A stretch of DNA of 64,000 nt from NCBI RefSeq assembly GCF_004379255.2, contig NC_056034.1:7938501-8002500 (forward strand), given 5' to 3'. Position numbers and translations under genes: made by a program. The DNA is from Salvia splendens. Taxonomy: Eukaryota; Streptophyta; Magnoliopsida; Lamiales; Lamiaceae. Each line of letters begins with the position of its first letter. The first letter of the stretch is position 1. The notes below the pieces were generated by a model. It was not told the DNA's origin and searched no databases. It saw only the letters and a list, made by a program, of their open reading frames with translations. Positions 45,801 to 57,774 of the stretch are shown piece after piece.

Positions 45801-46200
45801 GTCAGTACGTAGTGAACATGCGGGAATTTACTTGTTCTTGCAGACTGTGGCAGCTGAATGGAATCCCATGCACCCACTCCATCGTTACAATAAACAAGAA
45901 TGGTAAGGATGTAGCAGACTATGTCTCCCGCTATTATTTGCGATCCACCATGACGTTATTGTACGAGAATGTCCTCTACCTAATCAACGGGATGGATAAT
46001 TGGCCGAAGATCTCAGAAGTTGGATTTGAACTGGCACCTCCTAGGACAAAGCGCCAACGTGGACGGCCAAAAAAACTGAGGCGTGAAGATCCACAGGTTC
46101 GTCAGCATGCAAATGGTTCTGAGTCTTTGCGCCGAACCTTTGTACTCAGGTGTCGTCGGTGCGGACAAGATGAGCATAACAGATGAACATGCACTAATGA
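42814..46200 (+). pseudogene. Mutator-like (MULE) transposase with several nonsense mutations
   Basis: Exon 1 (42814-43245) starts MKDEAQELLSFKASK. Two near-duplicate small exons follow at 43345-43413 and from 43514. The main part holds a MuDR-type DNA-binding domain (KDREIFFKVIRQYAIMTRRP, HVKKNDGKRLRAICRGKSC) and the DDE transposase blocks IIFLDACFLRGMYRGQL, WWPIAWAVTEAESYEQWKW, FVFMSDQQ and EHRFCVQHIYNNFKK. A SWIM zinc finger (REFTCSCRLWQLNGIPCTHS) and a terminal CCHC-like knuckle (CRRCGQDEHNR) complete it. In-frame stops fall at 43847-43849 (TGA), 44951-44953 (TGA), 45449-45451 (TAG) and 46184-46186 (TGA, inside the knuckle). An intron lies between about 45106 and 45274. It is dead as a protein gene. 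Confidence 0.88.
43246..43560 (+). repeat. Tandem intron+exon duplication in the MULE gene
   Basis: A unit of about 168 bp beginning at the GTAATGA donor (43246) repeats from 43414. Each copy contains an intron ending in TTTTG(T/C)AG and the same exon start encoding DVATASSVDHSNPIVD. The copies differ at several sites, so it is older than the LTR events. Confidence 0.85.
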
Positions 46201-47281
46201 TCCTCGTATAGATGCCCGAACCGAAGTTGGATAGAGTTCAAGTTAACAGCCCAGTAATCCAAGTGAGCCACCCACCGTTCCAAGGCCCAACACTCGTCGG
46301 GCTACCCGGTCAAGCCAGGAGGTAATGAGCACCATCACCTTTCGTTTTGATAAGCATTGAAACTCACTTTGACCGGGGTTGTTTGTTGTAGACCAATCCC
46401 ACTGAATAACGTCCCATCACTCGTCGGTCTACACGGTCAAGCCATGTAGTTTTCAACACCCTTGTTGCACTTTTAATTTCCATAAAATCCAGTTAACAAT
46501 CACAATTTTTTATGATATTTGTAGGACAATAACACTCTTCCTCCAAGGCCTAGCACTCGTCGGACCAGGACTCAGCCTCAACGTTGTGGCCGTCGAGGGG
46601 ATCGTGATTGAATACCCGCGCTTGCATAGTTTGGGAACCTTAAAACATGAGGAAATTGTGTTGGGTTTTTTTTTGTCTCGTAAACAATGGTGAATGCGAA
46701 CCCTTTTTGTCAAACATTATTCGGATATAACCTTCGGTGATCGGTAGGGATCATCATTAGAAGACACTTGTATTAACTATGCATTTTGTATCTCGTAAAC
46801 AATGGTGTATTTTAACTATGCTTTTGTCAAACTTAATGCCTGTTTTGTTTGAGAACTTTTGGTATGTCTTTGGTGTATTCTGTATGACAAGTGCTCATAA
46901 CCTACATCACACAAAGTTCTGTACGTCGGGTGTTATTCAATTTGAGGAGATGTGTACGCGAGGTGGTATTTCAACAGAAGATGCGTACTTCGGAAGTGAT
47001 TATAAACTAAAAACTTCAAAGTGTTAGTTTTAGTGCACACTTTTTAAGCGGGAAATGCATACGACAATGTTCCAAAAACCATATTCTTCAGATTTCGGCA
47101 GTGGAACTTCAAATTTTTAGTACCAAAATTCCCCCTCATTGCTTGAAAAAATAAGTGGTACCATTAAATTAAAAAAAAATTACAAAGCATAAAAATAAGA
47201 TTACAATTTTCAGCATTCGGGACATTTTTTTTGTTCTAAAAAGTTCTGAAGTGAGACCTGCACACTCCTCAGTCTTCATGG
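46201..47281. other. MULE interior between transposase and GRF gene
   Basis: Contains decayed continuation of the transposase tail with repeated 'caaggcc..cactcgtcgg' phrases (46270-46560) and noncoding AT-rich DNA. No further gene is seen. Confidence 0.5.
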
Positions 47282-47632
47282 TCAATTTCCCTTCAGATCT
47301 TCACATTCACCACTTTTCATGCGAAATTTGGCTTCAAGATCACCATGCACAATACTATTGGATCGGAGTTGTTCTTCAAACCTGTCTCGTTCGAGCTTGA
47401 TTCGTTGAAAGTAAGTGTCTTGGCTTGGCGATAGACCAGCATCAAACCAACGGAAGAATCTGCAATCATCTTCCTTCCAGAATGGACACCGATAGTAATG
47501 TCGACCTGGATTAGCCGACGTCTTAGACGTCACCAGCTCGGCCGCGACATCGTGACTGCAGAGAACAACCGGTGGACGAGGCCAATCCCAATTGAAACTT
47601 GAACCGAACGATTGCGTACTTGAAGAAGACAT
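47282..47632 (-). CDS. GRF-type zinc-finger protein carried by the MULE
   Basis: A 116-aa frame starting MSSSSTQSFGSSFNWDW at 47632. The middle (about residues 25-70) has the GRF zinc-finger pattern: VLCSHDVAAEL, then TSANPGRHYYRCP and DDCRFFRWFDAG. A helical, charged tail follows (FQRIKLERDRFEEQL). Small GRF proteins like this are numerous in plant genomes and often accompany Mutator-like elements as a second gene; their function is unknown. It lies antisense to and downstream of the transposase, within the same terminal repeats. The first Cys/His spacing is unusual (Cys-Ser-His instead of Cys-X-Cys), so zinc binding may be weakened. Confidence 0.7.
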   Translation of the reverse strand: MSSSSTQSFGSSFNWDWPRPPVVLCSHDVAAELVTSKTSANPGRHYYRCPFWKEDDCRFFRWFDAGLSPSQDTYFQRIKLERDRFEEQLRSNSIVHGDLEAKFRMKSGECEDLKGN

Positions 47633-48239
47633 TGCAAGAGCGACCTGAATTGGAAATTCAAACCCAAACATATTAAAGTTAATTTATATGTCATTATTTA
47701 TGAAATTAATTTCACAAATAAAATTGCACCCCACAGCCGACCACACATAACCCCTAAATTCAAAACAGCCAGATTCAGCTACAAAATCCACCCACATTCA
47801 GCAACAAAATAAACCAAAATTGATCGGACTACAACAAACATCGCCATCTCATGGACAAATAAAATCCCAAAAACAAACCTCGACCCAGCCAAACAACCAT
47901 AAACCCTACTTTGAATACACCCAAATTCCGCTGCAATTACGACCTAATAAAAATCCCCAAGCCACGGACAAATTTCAGTGCGGCAGGAGACAGTACATAA
48001 ATTGGGATCTTACAACAGATTATACGGTAGAGTTCAAACGACGAATGAATTGATTGTTGAACCCTTTTTGCGAGAAGGAAGTGAAGTGAGAGAAGGAAGA
48101 TGAGAAATTATTTCACACTCTTAACTATATACAAATGAACACGGTAGTTTGTGGACATCAAACTTGAGTTGACCAATGTGCAGCATGTTGTCTGCAAAGT
48201 GCATCATCAGAGCAGAGCAGGACTGCGACAGGGAATGGA

Positions 48240-48420
48240 ATTGTCTGAAATGCCCTTCAAGGCAAAAGGGCCTTTTGGTCCGAAAAATGGCTACAAATAT
48301 CTCATTCGTGATTAGGTTGAAGGTTAGGCACTTGTGGGGATATTTTTTTTGTTAGGGGTCTAGAGTGAAAGAAATGGAAACGTCAGGGACTTTTTATGTA
48401 GTTTACTCTTTTAAAAAAAA
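48240..48420. other. Probable right end of the MULE
   Basis: The phrase GAAACGTCAGGGACTTTTTA with following TGTAGTTTACTC is characteristic of plant Mutator-like element ends. No matching inverted copy is found at the left, so the element may be a non-TIR MULE or left-truncated. Confidence 0.4.
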
Positions 48421-48785
48421 ACTACATTACTAAATTAAAAAAAACATAACTAGTCATCTAAATTTAAAAAGTGAGTAGAGTAGAGAGTATTGGTGCGTGA
48501 AAAGTGAATGAGGATTGGATATTTATAGTGGTTTAATTAGGGTTTAAATAATTTTAAAAAATAAAAATAAAAATGCAAAAATCGAAGAGATCGGGCTTGG
48601 GCTCGACGCTGCAATGGATGCCCGATCAGGTGCGAGATCGGGACGACTGACCTTTTGGTCGCGCGGCTCGGGCTCGGGCGCTTGCAGTGGATGCCCGAGG
48701 ACGCCCGAGCCCGATCTCGGGCAATCGGGCGTGAGATCGGGCATCCACTGTGGATGCTCTAAGAGAAATACTAGTAGTTGTCATT

Positions 48786-49340
48786 AGAGCATCCGCAGCG
48801 GTGCTTGCTGCGGAGGACGGCGTCCGTGCCACTGGTACGGCACGCCCCTGTCCGCTGTTGTGCTCTTGCCAACGGCACGGCTCTGCTCGATACATAGAGC
48901 ACGTCCGTGCTGCTGAGCAGAGCGACGTGGCGCTTTTCTATTGGTCGTTGGCATTTTCTTTTTCTTTTTTTCTTTTTTTAATCGAACATAATACCAAAAA
49001 TAAAAAAAAATATTTTCGGATTCCCAAAAATATAGCCGCTTTATTACCGTGTTTTTTAATTTTTTTTTTAAAAATTAATCCCCAAATCATCTATAAATAC
49101 TCACATTCATCATCCATTTGGGCGAAATTCAGCCACGAGTAGTGGATTTTTTTAGTTTTATAAATTTAATTATGTAATTTTTAATTTTTAAGACTTTAAT
49201 TATAAAATTTTTACTTTTTTTGTAATTTGTAATAGTATTCCGAATATTTTTAATGCATTTTAATATTGTAAAAATGTTTTTATTTAAATTGAATAATAGA
49301 ATGGTGGAACCCTTGAGCATGGATATGAGTGTTATGCTCT
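48786..49340. mobile_element. Second Harbinger-type MITE-like element
   Basis: Starts after TTA (48783-48785) with GAGCATCCGCAGCGGTGC and has a GC-rich subterminal block rich in GGCACG / CGTGCC, an AT-rich core and a TATAAATAC at about 49092. The right end is weakly defined near GTGTTATGCTC (about 49326-49340). No coding capacity. Confidence 0.4.
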
Positions 49341-49593
49341 TGGGAAAGAGCAGAGAGTAAAAAATTAATAAAAATAGGTCCGGGCCCACATCCGTGCTCT
49401 TGTCTTATACAACCGCATATGCAAAATAAAAAGGAGCAATTTCATTGTACACTTTACCAAACATTAATCCGTTTTAGATAAATTTGAGGTCCAATAAACT
49501 CACGTCTTCTTTGGCGAATATATAGACAACCCACCGCTGGCAGCATGTCTGCATTGCAATGGAAATCTACACGGCGACTTGAAGATGCCTTAA

Positions 49594-51897
49594 TCAAGCA
49601 AATGCTACATCAGATCGTAAGATATACTTGATGCCCTTACTCACATTTCGAGCTTCATGCAGCATGCACTTATCACCATGAATGTGAAGCAGAGCCATGC
49701 CTTCTGTCGGAGCTACCTGCAAAAATTTGATAGTTCCATCATCTAATTACTACATGACATCATCTCTGATGTGCCACAAAATTAGCTAAATAATTCGGTT
49801 GGAATTACTGCGCTCCCTAATCTCAGATGCATAACAATTCTACAAATCTAATAATTCAGTTAATGAATATGGTAAGGCCATTATGCTTAGGTGAAATTTA
49901 TTGCAAATACAAGGAACTTATAAAGCTTTTATTGGATTTTGCGTGTGACAAGTGCAAAACTATAGAGGAGATAGCACAGTGGGAGGCAGCCATATGATAC
50001 CAACGAGACTAAAGATTTACCCAGTGTTAGTAATTTTATCATTGCACTTTGCAATGTTCGAGATTCAGTGTTTTCATTCTGGACAATAAGATGAAGTGCA
50101 GCACAAGATCAGAGATGATTGAACAAGAAAGGGAAAGTTGTTTTGGTATTTAAACACTCAGTAAAAGATTAAGAATTCGTAGGAATGGTCTTAGGATCTC
50201 AGGCACAGGTTTTCAAGGATAAGAAAAGGAGTTTTAAAGGTTTATGAATAGGGCTGCCAAGGCAAGGAAAGAAAAAAAAGAGAATTAAAGTTTCCCTCCT
50301 GAAGTCCTTTAGGAAAGAAATGCTTATCAACTAAATCTCAATTTATTTCTAGAGAGACAACAACAGAGGAATTGAACTAACAGAATTTTTAAATGTAAGC
50401 TACCACTCAAGGCAAAAAAGAAGTTAAATAGGATGTACCTCAGCGACCAAAGCATTTCTAGGGCCATAAAACACAGTCTCCCCTCCAACTAGTGGATCCA
50501 AAGAGTCTTGAGAGCTACTGTCGTTTTTAGATTTGGCTTTACTTTTACCAGGGGCACCACTTAGATAGATCAATAGTGTATAATATGTACGTCCTCCTTC
50601 TCCCAGATCAACACTCTCATCAATATGTCTACCAAATCGTTGACCAGCAGTGTACCTGTAACTTAGATTATTAAGATCAACCACAAGCATATAGACATCT
50701 TCTAATACAGATACATGATTGCCACCACAAGTACAACACACAGGAAGATCACATTGAATCAAAGGATTCTCAAATCTTCAGCATCGTAGAAGACAATGCC
50801 TCAGTGACCACATAAGTGGAATCCAAGTCTGCAGATGGTGCAAATGTCACATACCGATAAAACCTTATATTTGGATTCAACCCGACTGCAACTTTTCCTC
50901 GAATCTTGAAATCTGAAAAGAACTTGTTGAGTCCAGCACTCCATATTGCCTCTGCAAGAGCAGGATCATTAACAGCTATCCGATCATTGTCTCTATAAGC
51001 CTCTCCCATTGTGGGACCAAGACTCCCTTGGTGAACAAAACCAATTGCCTCAGCAGCATCTCTAAATGCTTTTGACTCAGCAGAGGTGAGATAATTTTGG
51101 ATCTGAATACCTTGAACAGAAACAGGGGAAGAACAACACACATAACGTGAGACGAGTTCGAAAGAACTGAAGGTAAAATAAAATACAAAGCATGGCGTTT
51201 ATTGTTAACCAAGCTGGCCAATACCATAAAAATGGTCATACCAAGTACTCCGACCAATTATAATCCAATCCCAACTTCTATATACAGCCGAAAGTATTTC
51301 AGAACTCAACATCATCTGATATCTAAGTCCAAAATCCTTTAAATCACAAACTATTTATGAAATCAATAGAAAGACATAAGCAATTGAGATACAACTTTGT
51401 TCTTAAACATATCCAGCCCAAATTATCACAAAATCGAACAAATTTATTCCCAATTCTGGAACAATTTAGTAAATACAGAAAGAGCGTAGAACAGGATAAC
51501 TTCTATTACAGCCGTTGCACGCATACTGACAGCATAAAATGCAAAACCTAATTGAACCTCACAAAAGAAGAAACTGCAGTAGATTAATTAGTTCACATGA
51601 TTAGCGTATTCAATCATTAAAATCAGCACCGGATAAACTTTTCAAAAACAAGGGGGAGTGGAATCCAATCTTCAAAACCGCAATTTATATAAAAAAAAAT
51701 TGATACAGCAAATGAAAATGGCTGTTGAATAAATGGAAAGGGTAACTCACAGTAATCAGATCATCGCCTTTGAGGTGAGAGATCTTCAAATTAGACTTGG
51801 GTTTTACACATGGCCAGTCGGATTTAGATTTCTTGTTTGGCATGGCTGTTCTTTTTCGGTCTCCGATTGTTCTCTTCATTTTCTGGAGGTCATTCAT
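49594..51897 (-). CDS. 2-oxoglutarate/Fe(II)-dependent oxygenase (prolyl 4-hydroxylase-like fold)
   Basis: Predicted 244-aa single-domain hydroxylase. Minus-strand exons: 51897-51751, 51102-50855, 50655-50439, 49716-49594; phases agree and the total is 735 nt. The basic N-terminus (KRTAMPNKKSKSDW) could be a nuclear signal. The double-stranded beta-helix core has the iron triad: His142 and Asp144 in GQRFGRHIDESVDLG, and His224 in DKCMLHEARNV. Arg238 in KYILRSDV is the likely 2-oxoglutarate contact. Exon 2 contains ESKAFRDAAEAIGFVHQGS and KVAVGLNPNIRFYR, strongly matching a conserved plant family of unassigned substrate. I place the exon 2 acceptor at 51102, not the earlier AG, because only that keeps phase and matches the family start (YLTSAESKAF). 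An alternative start is the Met seven codons later. Confidence 0.9.
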
Positions 51898-54800
51898 TGA
51901 GTTTAGATGCCCTCAAACGTGGAAAAATTGATGGGCCATAAATGGGATGGATCAATAATGTAACTGATTATTTGGGCTATGTTATTCTAACGATTTGGCT
52001 AACTTTGGCCCATTAATTTGCCAGAAAATTTATCTGATTTTATCTTTTGATAATTTGACAATTATATAGAAGAATTTGAAAATTCTCATCCTTTAAATTC
52101 CTTCTTTCGTTTCTCTTGCTACTTCCTCCGTCCGAGCTAAGATGACACAATTTTTAGTCAGCACATGGTTTTAGTAGTTGTTGGTTAATGTGGTTAATTG
52201 GAGAGAGAAATAGTGAGTGTAAGTATTAAATGGAGAAAGAAATAAAATTAAATATTTAATTCAAGAGAGACAAAAGTGGTTGGGTGTATTAACTGAAGAG
52301 AGAAAGTTATCAAAACTAGAAATGTGTCATCTTGATTATGACAAATTAAAAAATAAAGTGTATCATCTTAATTGGGACGAATGAAGTATTATCTATTAAA
52401 AAAGTTTCAGTCAATTATAGTGAAAATAAGGAACATAAGGATTTTCTTTTATAAATGAAGAGGGAAAAGAAATTAAAAACTTAAAAAGCTATAGTTTTCA
52501 ATTCTATCGTTTTCTCAATTAAATTTACAAATGAAGAAGAAAGAGAGTGATCAATTGCTAACTCATCATTTAATTGCTAACTACAACTAATTTAAAATCA
52601 TAAGATTTTAGAAATCTTGTGGTCTAAAATTTATCACGAGTAATTTTCGTTTTTATTAATTAAATCGAAAAAGATAAAAAACTACCAAATTAGGGTTTTG
52701 GATGGAAATGTTAATATAGTGTTTCGAAAATATCAACGCAATGCTTTGAGAATGTCAACACAATGCTTTGAGAATGTTAACACATTGCTTATATTGACAT
52801 TTTACATGTATTATATTGGCATATTTTATATACTATGTTGACATTTGTTGCTGTACAAAAAAATTGAAAATTTTCAATTTTTTTTAAAATTTTAACATCG
52901 GAACATATCCAAGTGAGATCTCATTATAATCCTTATGAAATTATCTTTAATTTGATATATGTTGTGAGAAAACATAATTTAAATCAAGAAAATTATATGC
53001 ATTTTAAAGTTATGGATATTTTTCAAATATTAGTTATAACTAATTTGTTGTAAATTGACCTTAATACCTTTATTGACGTTTTTTGTTGATCGTATTAACA
53101 TTCCGGGCTGATGATCTAGGTCTTGATTTGAATATCTAACTACTATTATTTAATTGTAGTTAACAATTAAGTATTGAGTTAGTAATATAACACTCTTTAG
53201 TAGAAGAATAACGTAAAACTAAACGTGTGTAGAAAAAATGACTCAATTTTGATTAATAGGTATATAGAAAAATAACTCAGGTTTGATTAAAATGCGTAAG
53301 TAATTTCTTCAGCATCAAGTAGGGAAAAATGACTCAAACTCTGATTAAAACGTATGTTGAAAAATGACTAACTTTGATTATGTAATCTTCACGTAACTGT
53401 GCCCACATATTAAATATTGTTGACAACTGATGTTAAATTTATCAAGTTGTTCCAGAAGTTGGAAAACCATTATTTTTGTTGATGAATGAACAGAAATTTA
53501 ATTGCTATGGTGGACTCAAAACCAAGACTATTGGTCTTGTACATTAATCATTTTAATTCACGCAGTCGAAGTTGGAGTATGATGACATTAAGGAGATGAC
53601 GTTCTTCAATATTACAAGGTCTTATCATTATAAATAATTTCAACAATAACTTTATTTTCAATATTAGCAATATAGATACCCAAAAATATTTCAATAACTT
53701 AAAAAGGACTTAGGCATGGGTTTTAATTTCTACGCTGGTGTGAAATTTAATTGAGAGGCTGTGTGTACTAAAAGCTAATGCTTTAATCCTGATAATTTTT
53801 CCAATTGTAGAAAAAAATGGATGTGTTTACTTCACTACAAATAAAAATGGTATTATTGTTGATACAATTTATAAAATGCAAAAAAATTGTATTGGACCTA
53901 TGGTAATGGTATCCGTTTCAATTAGGATTTTCAAGTTCATATTTAAAGTTTATTAATGGCAATAAAAATTTAATGGTGCATCTTCCATAAATATGTTGAA
54001 AATCAGGATCGAGTTAAAAATGGTCTATTTTTTGCAATTAACCCGTTCATAAACTGATTGCTTAAATTCTTGAGATAGAGTGCACATATCAGTTTGTTGA
54101 TTAATGAGTTTTGATTACCATTTAATGCACATTTACGACCTTTACCTCCTAGCAATGGGGGTTATAAAATTATTTTTTCTAGCAACGAGGTCTCTTTTCT
54201 TAGAGTAGTACTTCGCATAATCATGATATACATCTATATAAGCTTTTTAGATAATAAATAAAGCTAGCACTAATCTATTGCACGTCTAGAAATTAAGTGA
54301 TACTATAATTTATCAGGTCCACACTTTAGATATTTAACCAGTATCTTAATTTCTCATTAATTATAGCGAGCTATCTCTTTAGGCTGTCTTTGTCAATTGT
54401 CACTGAGAATCACTAATCAAGGGATAAGTTGATTATCTTAGACATGTTGATATGTTAATTTGGTCAAATGATTAATCAACGATTAAGTTAATAATGTTAG
54501 ACAGGTTTGTAAGTTACATTTTAAAAATCCAAAATCCTAATAATTATAATACTTCAATGATCTATTTCATCAATGATGAAAATTAAACACCTTATTATAA
54601 TTAAATTTTATGATATGGAGTACAAAGAACATCCTACCTATAAATCATGTGTACTACCGTTATAGTAGTAGTACTATATATTGTGAAGATGCATTAGTTT
54701 CTCAATTTTTTAATGAATCGAGTATTGGTCTCTTAAATATGAGCTGTCGCAAAAAATATTTGAAATGATGTTTTTTGTATTTCATGTGAGTAATTAGCAT

Positions 54801-55249
54801 GGATTTATGACTTGGTCAAGTAAAAACATGCATATATGTGGGTGAAGGCAACGAATCCACACAGACAAGCTTAAGCCCCTATTGAATTGAATTTTTAAAT
54901 GTTTTTCTTCTATTCTTTTTAAAAATTTATCCAAATTTTATGCAAATTATTATAAAAAACCTTTATTAATAATCTAAATTACAAAAATAAACTTTCAGAG
55001 AAAATAAAATTTTGAAAATATAATTCTTACCAACGCATTTTTGCGTCCGCCCACACAGAAGATGATCACCTGGTTGGTTTATACTTGTTAGATTTTGATT
55101 TCTTTTTCTTTGAATGATACCAATACATTTGCTGAATATAAATAACTTATACTACTGACTACGGAAATTTTCAATTAATACTTGACACTTCATCCATCTT
55201 GATGCATTTTTTAATAGCACTATAAATACATACAAATATACAGAGTCGG
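51898..55249. other. AT-rich intergenic DNA with a Stowaway MITE
   Basis: Apart from the MITE at 52122-52386, I see no gene, RNA or clear repeat in this 3.3-kb stretch. Confidence 0.5.
52122..52386. mobile_element. Stowaway-like MITE
   Basis: A 265-bp element with ends CTTCCTCCGTCCGAGCTAAG and complement of CTTCATTCGTCCCAATTAAG, flanked by TA (52120-52121 and 52387-52388). Internal 'atgacaca' / 'tgtgtcat' words extend the inverted repeats. Noncoding. Confidence 0.75.
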
Positions 55250-57071
55250 AATAGTATAGCTAAAGGTTAGTACTGGATATCGATCACGGGGAAACCAGAC
55301 ACAAACTGTCTATCCTCTACTAAAACTCAATTACTATTTGGAAAACCGAAAGATTTGAGAATTTTTGAAAACAAAGAAAAGTTTAAAAGCAATAGATAAC
55401 TAATTGCAAATAAATCACGGAGATAAAAGTATAGAGATAAGGGAATTCCAGGGATGTGCGTTCACAGTTATGGTTATACAAATTCCAACTACAATACCCT
55501 AGCACAATTCTTACTTTGATAGAACGAGTCACCTAGATTATGCTCATGCGATGCAAACGTTGATTACAAACATTAGGATTGTCAATCCTAAATACGTAAC
55601 TCCTAAAAGCTCCTAAGACCCTTGAAAAGTCATCACTCTCAATTAACAGTGCCGTTTTAAAGGAAGCTAATTGTAGTCCTCATCCCTCCGGCGTCGCCGT
55701 CGCCGTCGCCGTCGCTCCACCGGCGGCGTGTTACCTCCATCACCTCTTTCCTCTCCCCCTCCTTTCTCTCCCTCGGCTCCCCCTCTCCTCTCCTATCTCT
55801 CGTCTCTCCCTCTCTTCTTCTCTCTCGGTCGACTGAACAAAATTCCAAATTCCAGTCTGCTTCTTCCTTGATTTCGTCGGAGTCGCCGAAGTCGTCGGCT
55901 TCCGATTTCTCGGTTTTGCCAGAGTCGCCGTCGCAGTGAAGAGGTTCTGACGCCGATCCGCCGCTGCCGTCGTCCAGCCACTGCCTCCGTTAGACGCCGG
56001 AAGAGTTGTTGCTGTCGCCGCTGGGTCAGGCTGTTGCTGTCGCCGCCGGGAGCCGCTGCTCCGTCGGTGTTCATGCAGCCCCGAAACATGGTCGCAACCC
56101 CCAACTTCAAACGGGACAGTCCCGATCCACCTCCGAACAGCCCCGAAACCAACCCGAACAATCCCGAAAGATAAGTTCTTGCACTCAAATTACGTCTTTT
56201 CGCATTTCGATTTTGCCGTGGGAAAGTTCAATTGTGTTAAATGCTTGAGTTATGCGATTAGTTCGGTTGATGCTATGATTATGCATAAATTGCTGATTGA
56301 AACTTGAAATTGGGAGGGAGTATACCTTCAACGGATTTTGAGAGAATTATCGATAGCTCCCTCTCTCGAATTTGGTTCTCGATTTCTGCCGGAAGAAGAT
56401 CGAATGAATTGATTTAAAAAAACGTGTAACATAAATGAAGTTTGCAAGATTACCTTGAGTAGGAAATTAAAGAATAATTGTTTTGCTGCAGAGACTGGAC
56501 AAATGAATGGTGCAACAAATATTATAGAGGATGAAGATTTGGTTGAGATGTGGAAGAGATTTAGGGAGTAGGGAATGAGATTTATGGAAGAGATGGGAGG
56601 GACGGTGTAAGCAAGTTGCCTGACATTCCTATCTCTAATTAAATGCAGCATTTAATGCTCTGTCTGAAAAAATCTGCTCTTTTTTTTCTTTTTTATTTTA
56701 TTTTATTTGTTTATTAAATTAATAATTTAGTATTTGTTCACTTGTTCATTTAATTTGATGTAGGTATAATCGGTTCAAGTTCGTGACCGTCCGCGTTGAA
56801 GTACCCGCTTTCGTAGGATGTATTAAATTTTATTGGACTTTTGTTGGATGTATCGGACATTAAAATTTTGATTATGGCACCTTATTTATTTATTTAAATA
56901 TATTATATTCATATATGTGTAATATTTTTATGTGTTCTATTTACTTGCATAACGTAAAAACAAACAATGACAATCTATCGTAGCTCGGATTTAGTCGCAT
57001 AAAAATCACTTATATAGGTAATCAAGCTAATAATATAGTTTGTAATAATATCGTCTTAGCGGGTCGTTACA
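55250..57071 (-). mobile_element. LTR-derived sequence of a Ty3/gypsy element
   Basis: Read on the minus strand, TGTAACGACCC starts at 57071 directly after a purine tract (TTTTAAGGGGGATAGTA), which is how Tekay/Del-type chromovirus LTRs begin. The LTR should run leftward from there. It includes a GC-rich stretch with simple repeats (55680-56060). The far part (55255-55480), with 'ccccgtgatcgatatccagtactaacc' read on the minus strand, may be another gypsy relic. The left boundary was not found and no second LTR is in the window. Confidence 0.45.
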
Positions 57072-57117
57072 TACTATCCCCCTTAAAAGAAATTTCGTCC
57101 TGAAATTTAGGAAGTAT

Positions 57118-57530
57118 TTAGACAAAAAGCTCGGGACATTTCTCCTTCACTGTAGTAATCGACTTGTTCCGAAGCTGCTGCACCATTCGATCTAGTATTT
57201 TTACTGGCTTTTCTTCGTAACTCAGGTCAGGTTCTAGAGCGACTTCTTCGTGACGAATCACATGTTTTGGGTCGAACACGTACCTTCGAAGTTGGGAGAC
57301 GTGGAATACGTTGTGTACGTTCCCAAAGTTGGGTGATAATGCCAAGCGATATGCTACTAGGCCCACTTCCTCTAGAATTTCATAGGGTCCAATAAATCGT
57401 GATTTTAGCTTACCTTCGAGTCCATATATGGTTATTCCTTTGGAAGGGGATACTTTCAAAAAGACCTTCTATCCGATGTTAAATTTCAATTCGGTTCGAC
57501 GTTCGTCGGTGTAGGATTTATTTATTGTTA
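57118..57530 (-). pseudogene. Ty3/gypsy integrase C-terminus (chromovirus-like) fragment
   Basis: The minus-strand frame with MKVSPSKGITIYGLEGKLKS, FIGPYEILEEVGLVAYRLAL and HNVFHVSQLRRYVFDPKHV is the integrase C-terminal region of plant chromoviruses. It is followed by the chromodomain-side linker DLSYEEKPVKILDRMVQQLR and a stop at 57118. Upstream, KSYTDERRTELKFNIG is in the same reading but separated by a TAG where the family has Asp (about 57467-57469). Only this tail of pol survives before the LTR, so the element is truncated. Confidence 0.8.
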
Positions 57531-57774
57531 TAATATTTTTTTTTTGGCGTTTTCTACAGTGGTCAATGTCTTGCCTCCCATGAGGGTCCCACGCGAGGAA
57601 ATATAGAGTTGATCTAACCGTTTTAACTTTGGAACTGAATTTGGGATTCCAAGAGAAATATTCGAATCGTTCTTGCTTTGTGTAGGCTCCAAGGTAACCA
57701 TGAAAACAAAACAATTATAATTATTTCAATTACGTGAGTGTTTGGTTCACCACAAACTTTCACTAGTAGCTTGC

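Larger units (their letters stand above)
42606..48759. mobile_element. Harbinger-type termini enclosing a Mutator-like element
   Basis: The left end GAGCATCCATAATGGATGCCC (42606) and the right end, complement of GAGCATCCACAGTGGATGCCC (to 48759), form a near-perfect 21-bp inverted pair flanked by TAA on both sides (42603-42605, 48760-48762). The arms differ inside: GCCCTAGTG repeats at the left, GATCGGGC / GCCCGAG repeats at the right. Everything between about 42790 and 48420 is Mutator-related. Either one Harbinger-type element was invaded by a MULE, or two related MITE ends happen to flank it. Confidence 0.45.

Noticed and set aside
55657..56188. Arg/Ser-rich minus-strand frames in a GC-rich block
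   Set aside because: Low-complexity CGC/GTC repeats within probable LTR sequence; no domain is recognisable.
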